From the NCBI GenBank assembly GCA_022709425.1, contig JAKLIW010000006.1:62001-126000 (forward strand): a DNA stretch of 64,000 nucleotides, given 5' to 3'. Every line of letters begins with the position of its first letter. The stretch's first letter is position 1. Below the pieces are notes generated by a model, which saw only the letters and a list, made by a program, of their open reading frames with translations, did no database searches and had not been told where the DNA came from. This DNA is from a bacterium (lineage in GTDB: Bacteria; UBP6; UBA1177; JAKLFG01). Below are positions 24,035 to 33,895 of this stretch, in pieces. The translations under genes and the position numbers were made by a program.

Positions 24035-25451
24035 GTTTGACCTCGGGAAAGATGTTGAAGAAGGCGCGGGTCTTGACGAGCGTCTCTTCGTATTCGAGTT
24101 CGGGGTCGGAATCGGCGACGATGCCGCCGCCGGCGCAGTAATAAAGCAAATTACCCGTTTTCTGTATCGTCCGTATCGCGATATTGAACGCCATATCGCG
24201 GCCGTACCCCGCCCAACCGATCGAGCCGGTGTAGAGGCCGCGCCGATAGGGTTCGAGCTCAGAGATGATCTCCATGGCGCGCACCTTCGGGGTACCGGTT
24301 ATCGAGCCGCCGGGGAAGAGCGCCGTGAGGAGCCCCGCCCGGTCGTCGGGATCGACGGTCCCCTGCACCACCGAATATAAATGGTAGAGGGTATGGAAGG
24401 TCTCGAGCGACGCGTGCTGTTTGACTTTCACGCTGCCGGGCAATGCCACTTTGCCGATATCGTTGCGGATAAGGTCCACTATCATCGAAAGTTCGGCCAG
24501 ATCTTTTTCGGACGATTGCAGTTGTTTGCGCAGACGGATATCCTGTTCGGGGTCGGCGCTCCGACCGATAGTCCCCTTTATCGGGTAACTCTTGACGACG
24601 TTTTCGTAAAGGGTAAAGAAACATTCGGGCGACAGCGAGAGGAACTCTATATCGTCGTAGTTGCCGTAGGCGGCGAAATCGACCGGGTTTTTCTGGACAT
24701 ACTGCATGAACAGCGACGCCGTGTCGATGTCGCTCTCGATGCTGATCGGGTAGGCGTAGTTGACCTGATAGACATCGCCGGCGCGGATGTAGCCGAGTAT
24801 CTTGCGTATCGCGGCGAGATACTGATCCTTCAGGACATGGGCACGGGCCGTGACCGGACCATCGGGAAAGGGATGGAACAGGTCGACCGGCGGCAGGGCC
24901 GCGATCTCGGCGGCGATCGCCTCTTCGCGTTCGGCAACACTGCGGACCGATCGGTCGGTATCAAGGAGGAGCAGATAGGTCTCCTGATCGAAGTGATCCT
25001 TGATAATGAAGGTATCGGTGAACTGAAACACGAGGTCGGGCGTCGGCAGTATCCGCGCGGCGGGAAGCGTCACGTTTTCGAGGTAGCGGCAGGCGTCGTA
25101 GGCGAGATACCCGACCGCAACCCCGCCGAAGGGGGTGGCGCTCCGTTCGGACCCCGGCATCGGAGCAAGCAGGCGGTGCAGTGCGTCGGCGAAGCCGATC
25201 TTTTCGACCGTCGCGGCACCATCGGCTGCGGTGAGCAGCAGATTGCCGTCGCGGTAGCGGGCGGTCAGCACCGGGTCGGCGGCGTAGATAGAAAAACGAC
25301 CGAAGTAGTCGCGCTGACTGAGCGAGGCCAGAAAAGTTCTTCCTTTGCGCGCGACGGTCAGTCGCGAGAGGGTGGAGAGTGTGTCGGACAAGGGGAACGG
25401 CTTGACCGTGATGTCGTGTATCCGCAGAAGCGGCGGGAAGTTAGAACTCAT
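24024..25451 (-). CDS. pabB: Aminodeoxychorismate synthase component I
   Basis: 475-residue chorismate-binding enzyme. The C-terminal catalytic region has PIKGTIGR; the Lys in this PIKGT motif distinguishes PabB from anthranilate synthase, which has Ala. Other signatures are ELSMIVDLIRNDIGK, LFPGGSITGTPK and YTGSIGWAG. With PabA it makes 4-amino-4-deoxychorismate from chorismate and glutamine. 11-bp overlaps with both pabA upstream and pabC downstream suggest tight translational coupling. No trp genes are nearby. Confidence 0.92.
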   Translation of the reverse strand: MSSNFPPLLRIHDITVKPFPLSDTLSTLSRLTVARKGRTFLASLSQRDYFGRFSIYAADPVLTARYRDGNLLLTAADGAATVEKIGFADALHRLLAPMPGSERSATPFGGVAVGYLAYDACRYLENVTLPAARILPTPDLVFQFTDTFIIKDHFDQETYLLLLDTDRSVRSVAEREEAIAAEIAALPPVDLFHPFPDGPVTARAHVLKDQYLAAIRKILGYIRAGDVYQVNYAYPISIESDIDTASLFMQYVQKNPVDFAAYGNYDDIEFLSLSPECFFTLYENVVKSYPIKGTIGRSADPEQDIRLRKQLQSSEKDLAELSMIVDLIRNDIGKVALPGSVKVKQHASLETFHTLYHLYSVVQGTVDPDDRAGLLTALFPGGSITGTPKVRAMEIISELEPYRRGLYTGSIGWAGYGRDMAFNIAIRTIQKTGNLLYYCAGGGIVADSDPELEYEETLVKTRAFFNIFPEVKLVS

Positions 25452-26024
25452 AGCGCATCCGCAGGAAATTATCCATCAACTGGTCCCCGTACTGCGTCAT
25501 GAACGATTCGGGGTGGTATTGCACCCCCTCCATGAGCGGGTAGGAGCGGTGTCGGATCCCCATGATAAGTCCGTCAAGATTTTCGGCGGTCGTCTCGAAC
25601 ACCGTCGTATCGATCCGGGTGACCGCGAGCGAATGATAGCGGGCCGCTTTGAAAGGCGAGGATATCCCGGCGTGGATACCCGCATTGCGATGCCGAATGA
25701 TATCTTTTTTCCCATGCACCGGCGCGTGGGGCGCGACCACCCCGCCGTAGAGGTGCACCATCGCCTGCATCCCGAGGCAGACACCGAGTATCGGCAGTTC
25801 CTCCTTGAAACGGTCCATGAGTTCGAGCGATATGCCGCTGTCGGCTGGTCCTTTCGGCCCCGGTCCGATAATGAGGTGGCTCCACCGCTCCTGCGCCAGA
25901 TCGTCGACCGTCGCCGCGTCGTTGCGGATGACGGTGACATCGCCGCCGACGATGCGGGCGAGTTGGTAGATGTTATAGGTGAAAGAGTCGTAGTTATCAA
26001 TGAGAAGGACGCGGGGAGCGGGCA

Positions 26025-26025
<1 letters not shown>
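25441..26025 (-). CDS. pabA: Aminodeoxychorismate/anthranilate synthase glutamine amidotransferase
   Basis: 194-residue class I glutaminase subunit that supplies ammonia to PabB. The catalytic Cys is in GVCLGMQAM (Met replaces the common His after LG), and the His-Glu pair is in GVQYHPES. DNYDSFTYNI is the family start. The protein family also serves TrpE, but adjacency to pabB and pabC points to folate. The start shares bases with the guaB stop (TAATG). Confidence 0.92.
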
Positions 26026-27552
<1,527 letters not shown>

Positions 27553-27567
27553 TAGAAGTTTTTTTTC

Positions 27568-27595
27568 TTGACAACGGGCACTTCGTCGGTACTAT
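27568..27595 (+). promoter_or_regulatory. Predicted promoter of rplM-rpsI
   Basis: TTGACA, 16-bp spacer, TACTAT, with a leader of about 30 nt to the rplM ATG. Confidence 0.75.
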
Positions 27596-27633
27596 CACTC
27601 CGTTTTTTCGATAACTTGACATTAGGTTGGACG

Positions 27634-28065
27634 ATGGACATTACACGGAGCCTCAGAAAAGAGGACGCGCAGCACAAATGGTTCGAGATCGATGCCACCG
27701 GCAAGACCCTCGGCAGATTGGCTACCCGCGTCGCGATCATCCTGCGTGGCAAGGATAAACCCTACTTCACCCCGCATGTCGACTGCGGCGATTATGTGAT
27801 CGTTACCAACGCCGACAAGATAGTCCTTACCGGCGCTAAGTGGGACGACAAGGTCTATTACAGCTACACCGGCTATCAGGGCGGCATGAAGGCGAAAAAC
27901 GCGAAAGAGATGCAAACGCGTCATCCCGACAGCTTGGTTCTGCACGCGGTCAGAGGGATGCTGCCGAAGAACAAACTCGGCCGAGCCGTTCTGCAGAAAC
28001 TCAAGATTTACGCAACCGCCGAACATCCGCATGCGGCGCAGTCGCCGGTAAAGATCGAGCTCTAA
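27634..28065 (+). CDS. rplM: 50S ribosomal protein L13
   Basis: 143 residues. Typical L13 sequence: KWFEIDATGKTLGRLAT, RGKDKPYFTPHVDCGDYVIV, AVRGMLPKNKLGR and ATAEHPHAAQ. The frame is open upstream to 27568, but that part overlaps the promoter; the ATG at 27634 with an AGG ribosome site gives the conserved start. Forms the classical L13-S9 operon with the next gene. Confidence 0.97.
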   Translation: MDITRSLRKEDAQHKWFEIDATGKTLGRLATRVAIILRGKDKPYFTPHVDCGDYVIVTNADKIVLTGAKWDDKVYYSYTGYQGGMKAKNAKEMQTRHPDSLVLHAVRGMLPKNKLGRAVLQKLKIYATAEHPHAAQSPVKIEL

Positions 28066-28083
28066 CGAAAAGGAGTATAAAGA

Positions 28084-28470
28084 ATGGAACAGTGGTACGC
28101 GACCGGTAAACGGAAGACGGCTATCGCCCGGGTGTTTCTGCGCCCCGGCAACGGCGAGATAACGGTCAACGGCAAAGAGCCGAAAGAGCATTTCATGACC
28201 GATACCAATGTAATGAAGTTGTACTCCCCCTTCAAGGTGACCGGGACCGAAAAACGCTTCAACGTTCTGGTGACGGTGACCGGTGGCGGCATTGCGGCGC
28301 AGGCCGAAGCGGTGCGTCACGGCATCAGCCGCGCGCTGTGCGATTTCAATAAGGAGCTCCGGCCCCCGCTCAAGAAAGAGGGCTTCATCCGCCGCGATGA
28401 TCGCATGAAGGAGCGCAAGAAGTACGGCCTCAAGAGCGCCCGCGCCCGCTTCCAGTTCAGCAAACGCTAG
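28084..28470 (+). CDS. rpsI: 30S ribosomal protein S9
   Basis: 128 residues, slightly short for S9. YATGKRKTAIARVFL at the start and the strictly conserved basic C-terminus ending QFSKR, which reaches into the ribosomal P site, identify it. Good ribosome site AAGGAG. Followed by a strong terminator hairpin. Confidence 0.97.
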   Translation: MEQWYATGKRKTAIARVFLRPGNGEITVNGKEPKEHFMTDTNVMKLYSPFKVTGTEKRFNVLVTVTGGGIAAQAEAVRHGISRALCDFNKELRPPLKKEGFIRRDDRMKERKKYGLKSARARFQFSKR

Positions 28471-28508
28471 ATCCGGTCCTTATACCGAGATGTCGATCGT
28501 TTCTTCGT

Positions 28509-28550
28509 CCCCCTCGTCGCTTTGTGTGGCGGGGGGGATTTTTTTCTTTT
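28509..28550 (+). terminator. Rho-independent terminator after rpsI
   Basis: A ten-pair stem (CCCCCTCGTC with GGCGGGGGGG, three G-U pairs) with a 9-nt loop, followed by ATTTTTTTCTTTT. It lies just upstream of the metK ribosome site, so some readthrough into metK is possible. Confidence 0.8.
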
Positions 28551-28564
28551 AGGAGGGACTCGCC

Positions 28565-29725
<1,161 letters not shown>

Positions 29726-29749
29726 GTCTCCGGGAACGGGAGGTGTCGG

Positions 29750-30481
29750 ATGCGCGGACTATTCGTGACGGCGACCGACACCGGGGTCGGCAAGACGATC
29801 GTTTCGACGCTTCTTGTCCGCGGACTCATCGAACGCGGCCTTCCCGCTATCCACTTTAAACCGGTACAATCGGGATTCATCACCGTCGGCGGCCGTGAAT
29901 ATCCGGCCGATCTCGCCTTTTCGCGGAGCCTCATCGAACCTGAGGGAAATATCGCCGCCTACTGTGAAAAGCGGTCGCTGTTCGCCTTCCGAACGCCGGT
30001 ATCGCCCGACTTTGCCGCCGAAAAAGAAAAGAAGAGCATCGACCCCGCCGCCATCGTGGCGCGGGCGAACGAATTGGCGAAGGAGCATCTCCTCATCACC
30101 GAGGGGGCGGGCGGCGCGGCGGTGCCGCTGGCGCCGAACTATCTCATGGCCGACCTTATCGCCGACCTCGGACAGAAAACGCTCGTCGTCGCGCGGCCGG
30201 GGCTCGGGACGCTCAACCATACGCGACTCACGGTCGAATTCCTCCGTCAACGCGGCGTAGATATCGCCGGGATCGTCGTGTCGGGCTACGCGCCGGGAGA
30301 GGAGACCGCCGACCGTAACATCACCCAGTTGCCGCGTCTGTGCAACGCGCCGCTCATCGGCATCCTGCCGCGCATCCTCGGGCTCGACACCGAACGGCCC
30401 GGCTGGCTCACCCCCGAAGCGGCCGACGCCCTGCAGGAACGGTTCGACTGGCCGCGGATCATTGCCGCCTGTGGCATCTAG
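29750..30481 (+). CDS. bioD: Dethiobiotin synthetase
   Basis: 243 residues. It carboxylates 7,8-diaminopelargonate to dethiobiotin using ATP. The P-loop TATDTGVGKT at the N-terminus, HFKPVQSG and TEGAGGAAVPL are BioD signatures. The ribosome site GGGAGG precedes the ATG. bioF lies 2.2 kb downstream, separated by a damaged toxin gene pair and a lipoprotein gene, which suggests that a bioD-bioF operon has been interrupted. bioA and bioB are not in the window. Confidence 0.95.
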   Translation: MRGLFVTATDTGVGKTIVSTLLVRGLIERGLPAIHFKPVQSGFITVGGREYPADLAFSRSLIEPEGNIAAYCEKRSLFAFRTPVSPDFAAEKEKKSIDPAAIVARANELAKEHLLITEGAGGAAVPLAPNYLMADLIADLGQKTLVVARPGLGTLNHTRLTVEFLRQRGVDIAGIVVSGYAPGEETADRNITQLPRLCNAPLIGILPRILGLDTERPGWLTPEAADALQERFDWPRIIAACGI

Positions 30482-30516
30482 CTTCTGGCTTATGTCATCA
30501 AGGGTGATTTTTCTTC

Positions 30517-30545
30517 TTGCGTTGTATCCTTGCTCCGACTATAAT
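30517..30545 (+). promoter_or_regulatory. Predicted promoter of the PIN-remnant gene pair
   Basis: TTGCGT, 17-bp spacer, perfect TATAAT, about 28 nt before the GTG start. A dedicated promoter fits an independently acquired cassette. Confidence 0.7.
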
Positions 30546-30573
30546 CGTCCCGCGATGAAGAGGAGGGTTTTGA

Positions 30574-30825
30574 GTGAAACACACACTTCGACTGTATCTC
30601 GACACATCAGTTGTTTCGGCCCTGTTCGATCCGAGAAATTCTGAACGGCAAAAGCTTACCGAAGACTATCACATTGCTGTGGCCTCCATCAACCGCATCG
30701 AATATGTCGTCAGTTGGAATTTCAGACATATAGTCAGGAAAAAGACGAAGGATATCGTGACCATTGTCAACTCTATGAAGGGCTTGACACATACCGAGAT
30801 CTTTTCACCGGGGGAGTTATTGTAA
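30574..30825 (+). pseudogene. PIN-domain toxin, internally deleted remnant
   Basis: 83 residues with GTG start and an excellent ribosome site (AGGAGGG, 6 nt). The first ~25 residues match the start of PIN-domain ribonuclease toxins (RLYLDTSVVSALFDPRNSE, first catalytic Asp present). From ~31 it jumps to the family's end (HIAVASINRIEYVVSWNFRHIV, then IFSPGEL). Full-length relatives, from memory, are ~130-150 residues, so roughly 60 central residues, including acidic active-site positions, appear lost in frame. Probably an inactive toxin. Overlaps the small partner gene by one base. Confidence 0.65.
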
Positions 30826-31013
30826 TGAACAAGAAAGAGTTGGAAAAGATCGAAAGAGATGTCGCGCGGGAATTTCCCGAGGACACGGCACTTCAACAGG
30901 TACACATTGCGAGAAAACTCATTGCGGCGAAAGCGAAGGCTTTGGGTATGACCTACTTCGAATATCTTATGAAAGTCGCCCAACCCCGTCCAGCCGCGCA
31001 AGCGTCACGATAA
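30825..31013 (+). CDS. Small helical protein, probable partner of the PIN gene
   Basis: 62 residues, mostly charged helix (KKELEKIERDVAREF, ARKLIAAKAKALGMTYFEY). Its ATG overlaps the PIN remnant stop (TAATG), so the two are translationally coupled as in type II toxin-antitoxin pairs. It may be the antitoxin or an accessory of that pair. No DNA-binding motif is evident. The C-terminal PRPAAQASR tail is loose. Confidence 0.55.
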   Translation: MNKKELEKIERDVAREFPEDTALQQVHIARKLIAAKAKALGMTYFEYLMKVAQPRPAAQASR

Positions 31014-31035
31014 GAATACGGCAGTTCTGCTTTAA

Positions 31036-32694
31036 ATGTTCGCCGAGGGTGGTGACATAAAAATCTCATTTCTGTGTTTTGTCTTCTTTTTGCTTTTCAT
31101 TGCCTGCAATCCTTCGCATCATTCCACGGATATCGACACCATCGTCCCCGACACCGAAACGCCGATAGCGGAAGATGACCTTGCCGTCGTTGACAATTTA
31201 TCGGACGAGGATTCGATGCTGATAGACGATACCGCAGTACCCGATGTCGACACGGTGATCGATCTTTCCGCCTGTGATGGTCCTCCGACCAACGATTACC
31301 TAGAGAACACTCACACCGGCAACGAGGATTGCCCGGAACTTTCAAAGGCGAAGTTCCCCTACTTCGACACCGACGGGAAGATACACTTCTGCCGCAAGTG
31401 CGACAAGGTGCGGGCTGATGACCCGCAGTGTGCGCGGAATCTTTGGAAAGAGGCGAACTGCAAACTCTGCAAAGAAAAGTCCGAATACGATTGCTGTGGT
31501 TATCCCTGCGAGATGCCCGGATTGACACCGAAAACATATGGCGAACCGGATTGGTATCCAATGGACGAGTGCGATGTGTACCTCAACGCCAATAACCCGT
31601 ATGGATGGACGACCGGCATTGAAACATTCAAGCATTTCAATGTCAACGAAGGAAAGATAGGACTTAGAATGGATAATGTGTCCGTTGACTTGGGGCAATA
31701 TCGAACAGAATCAAAAGCCTTTGAATATGACCTCCAGAAAAAGACATACCATGCAAGGTATGCTATACACGGCGACCAAATGACTTATTATAAAGGGGCT
31801 TTCTTGTCGATGATTCCTGACCTGAAAGAGCCGAAGACCTTAAGATATTTAATGTACTCTGACGAGAAGGCATATCAAGTGGCATACAACAAAACAATAA
31901 ATTTCATCGTGTACACACCTGCATTAAGCGACAAGTGGATATTTTTAATTCTGAACGAAACAGATGGGGGCCCCGACCTAATGCTATATGCCAAGATCGG
32001 CAAATGGCAGTGGACTCAGCTCGGGGAAGGCATTGCCTATCATCCCAATATTGTCGGCGACAAACTCGCTTTTTACATGGATGATTTTAATGGATATGTT
32101 TGTGACCTTAGCAAGACACCACAAAATCTTTCCGACTGCATCAAGGTCAATCGAACGGGAGAACAGGTGCGCGACACGGTTCTTGATGAAGAGAACAATT
32201 CTTTAGTCTACCTAACACCGGTCACGCCTACGGACAAATTGGTTAAGGTTGACCTCTCTTCCCGGTCTTTGAAGTATGAGGACATATCAATAACAGGTAA
32301 TTTCCCAGACACGATAGGTCTTGCTATTGACCAAGTGAAAGGAGATTTCATGCTATATGCGGATGTTTATCAATACCACATCCAAGATAGTGATAGAGAC
32401 GGGAGAAAATGCTATTATCGAATCTCCAAGAAAAAGAGTTATTGCATGCTCCCGTTACAATTTGATATGGGAGATGGCCTATTCATGATCAACCGTCAAT
32501 CTTTTGCTGAATTTGAAGGGCATTTTCTAGTTTGGATGGATACTTATGGTCCTCAGATGGTAGCCCGCAACATGGAATGTTATTGCGACAAGCATCCCGA
32601 TCTGTGCCCGTTTGATGACTACACGCCGAATCCGGATAACCCCAAATATGTGAAGACCGGCGAACGGCCTAACGGGAAAGAACGACAAAAATGA
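31036..32694 (+). CDS. Secreted lipoprotein with Asp-rich linker and Cys cluster
   Basis: 552 residues as drawn. The signal peptide KISFLCFVFFLLFIAC ends in a lipobox Cys, so it should be lipid-anchored. An Asp/Thr-rich spacer (~30-75: DIDTIVPDTETP and similar) and a Cys-rich block (~90-150, CRKCDKVRADDPQC, CKLCKEK, YDCCGYPCEMPG) follow, then a ~380-residue domain with beta-propeller-like short repeats. The coding region from ~31.6 to 32.6 kb is clearly more AT-rich than its surroundings, which suggests transfer. The only ATG lies 7 codons before an ATA that would give a perfect lipoprotein signal. The stop overlaps the bioF start. Confidence 0.75.
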   Translation: MFAEGGDIKISFLCFVFFLLFIACNPSHHSTDIDTIVPDTETPIAEDDLAVVDNLSDEDSMLIDDTAVPDVDTVIDLSACDGPPTNDYLENTHTGNEDCPELSKAKFPYFDTDGKIHFCRKCDKVRADDPQCARNLWKEANCKLCKEKSEYDCCGYPCEMPGLTPKTYGEPDWYPMDECDVYLNANNPYGWTTGIETFKHFNVNEGKIGLRMDNVSVDLGQYRTESKAFEYDLQKKTYHARYAIHGDQMTYYKGAFLSMIPDLKEPKTLRYLMYSDEKAYQVAYNKTINFIVYTPALSDKWIFLILNETDGGPDLMLYAKIGKWQWTQLGEGIAYHPNIVGDKLAFYMDDFNGYVCDLSKTPQNLSDCIKVNRTGEQVRDTVLDEENNSLVYLTPVTPTDKLVKVDLSSRSLKYEDISITGNFPDTIGLAIDQVKGDFMLYADVYQYHIQDSDRDGRKCYYRISKKKSYCMLPLQFDMGDGLFMINRQSFAEFEGHFLVWMDTYGPQMVARNMECYCDKHPDLCPFDDYTPNPDNPKYVKTGERPNGKERQK

Positions 32695-33827
32695 ACGACT
32701 TCATCAAAAAAGAGCTCGACGAACTGGCGTCGGCCGGCCTGACGAGGACCTTGCGCGAGTTCATTCCCGATGGATCGGCCTTGCGCGGCACGATCAATGG
32801 GCGGCGGGTCGTCAATTTCTCCTCCAATTCCTACCTCGGCCTCGACAGCCATCCGGGGCTCAAAAAAGCGGCGGCGGCAGCGCTCGAGAAGTGGCCGATC
32901 GGCGCGTCGGCGTCGCGGCTCATCACCGGCTCCGGGCCGTGGGTGAGCGAACTGGAGGAAAAGACCGCCGCGTGGAAAAAGCGCGAGGCGGCGCTCTATT
33001 TCGGGTCGGGCTACGGCGCCAATGTCGGCATCATCGCGGCGCTCGCCGACCGCGACACCGACCTGTTCCTCGACAAACTCGACCATGCCTCCATCGTCGA
33101 CGGCGCGGTGCTGTCGCGCGCCAAATTGAACCGTTACCGCCACAACGATACCGCCGAACTCGAACGGCTCCTGAAACGGTCGACCGCCGCGCGGAAACTG
33201 GTGGTAACCGATACGATCTTCAGCATGGACGGCGACAGTGCGCCGCTGGAAGACATCGTCGGATTATGCAAGAAGTACGACGCTCTGCTCATCGTCGACG
33301 AGGCGCACGCATCGGGTGTTTTCGGCAAGACCGGCGCCGGGATGATGGAGGAAATCGGTCTTGCGGGACGGGCGTTCCTCGATATGGGGACATTCTCGAA
33401 AGCGCTTGGCGTTTCGGGCGGTTATGTCGCCGGTGACCGCGCTACGATAGAGTATCTCATCAACCGCGCCCGCAGTTTCATCTTCACCACCGCCACCCCG
33501 CCGATGGTCTGCGCCGCCTGCGCGGCCGCCATCGAGGTGGTCATGACGGGCGAGGGAACGCACCTCCGCGAACGGCTTCAGGAGCATATCGCGACGCTCC
33601 GCGCGGTCATCCCGGCCGCCGCGACCCAGATAGTACCGCTTATTCTGGGCGATATCCCCGCGACGAGGGCGAAATACGAAGCGCTTCTTGAAAAAGGGCT
33701 CCTCGCCCTCCCGGTGCGGCCGCCGACGGTGCCGACGGGCACGAGTCGTCTGCGCATATCGCTTTCGGCGGGACATACCGACGAAGAGATCACGGCGCTG
33801 GTCGCAACCCTATCGACGATAAATTGA
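32691..33827 (+). CDS. bioF: 8-amino-7-oxononanoate synthase
   Basis: 378-residue PLP enzyme of the alpha-oxoamine synthase family, condensing pimeloyl-ACP/CoA with alanine at the start of biotin-ring synthesis. Signatures: NFSSNSYLGL, SRLITGSGPWVSELE, IVDEAHASG and the PLP lysine in GTFSKALGVSGGYVAG. The family also contains 2-amino-3-ketobutyrate CoA ligase; the nearby bioD favours BioF. The start is a 4-bp ATGA overlap with the lipoprotein gene, so translation may depend on that accessory gene. The next promoter's -35 box covers its stop codon. Confidence 0.85.
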   Translation: MNDFIKKELDELASAGLTRTLREFIPDGSALRGTINGRRVVNFSSNSYLGLDSHPGLKKAAAAALEKWPIGASASRLITGSGPWVSELEEKTAAWKKREAALYFGSGYGANVGIIAALADRDTDLFLDKLDHASIVDGAVLSRAKLNRYRHNDTAELERLLKRSTAARKLVVTDTIFSMDGDSAPLEDIVGLCKKYDALLIVDEAHASGVFGKTGAGMMEEIGLAGRAFLDMGTFSKALGVSGGYVAGDRATIEYLINRARSFIFTTATPPMVCAACAAAIEVVMTGEGTHLRERLQEHIATLRAVIPAAATQIVPLILGDIPATRAKYEALLEKGLLALPVRPPTVPTGTSRLRISLSAGHTDEEITALVATLSTIN

Positions 33828-33852
33828 CAGACGCTCTGTTTTTTATTAAACT
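33824..33852 (+). promoter_or_regulatory. Predicted promoter of the Cys-rich DEIVT-repeat protein gene
   Basis: TTGACA overlapping the bioF stop codon, 17-bp spacer, TAAACT; leader of about 36 nt. Confidence 0.65.
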
Positions 33853-33895
33853 CGCCTCATTCCAAGTTTTTTACCACAACGAGACGGGGATGATC

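Noticed and set aside
28471..28564. Possible SAM riboswitch before metK
   Set aside because: The region is a simple terminator of rpsI plus the ribosome site; no aptamer-like junction is seen.
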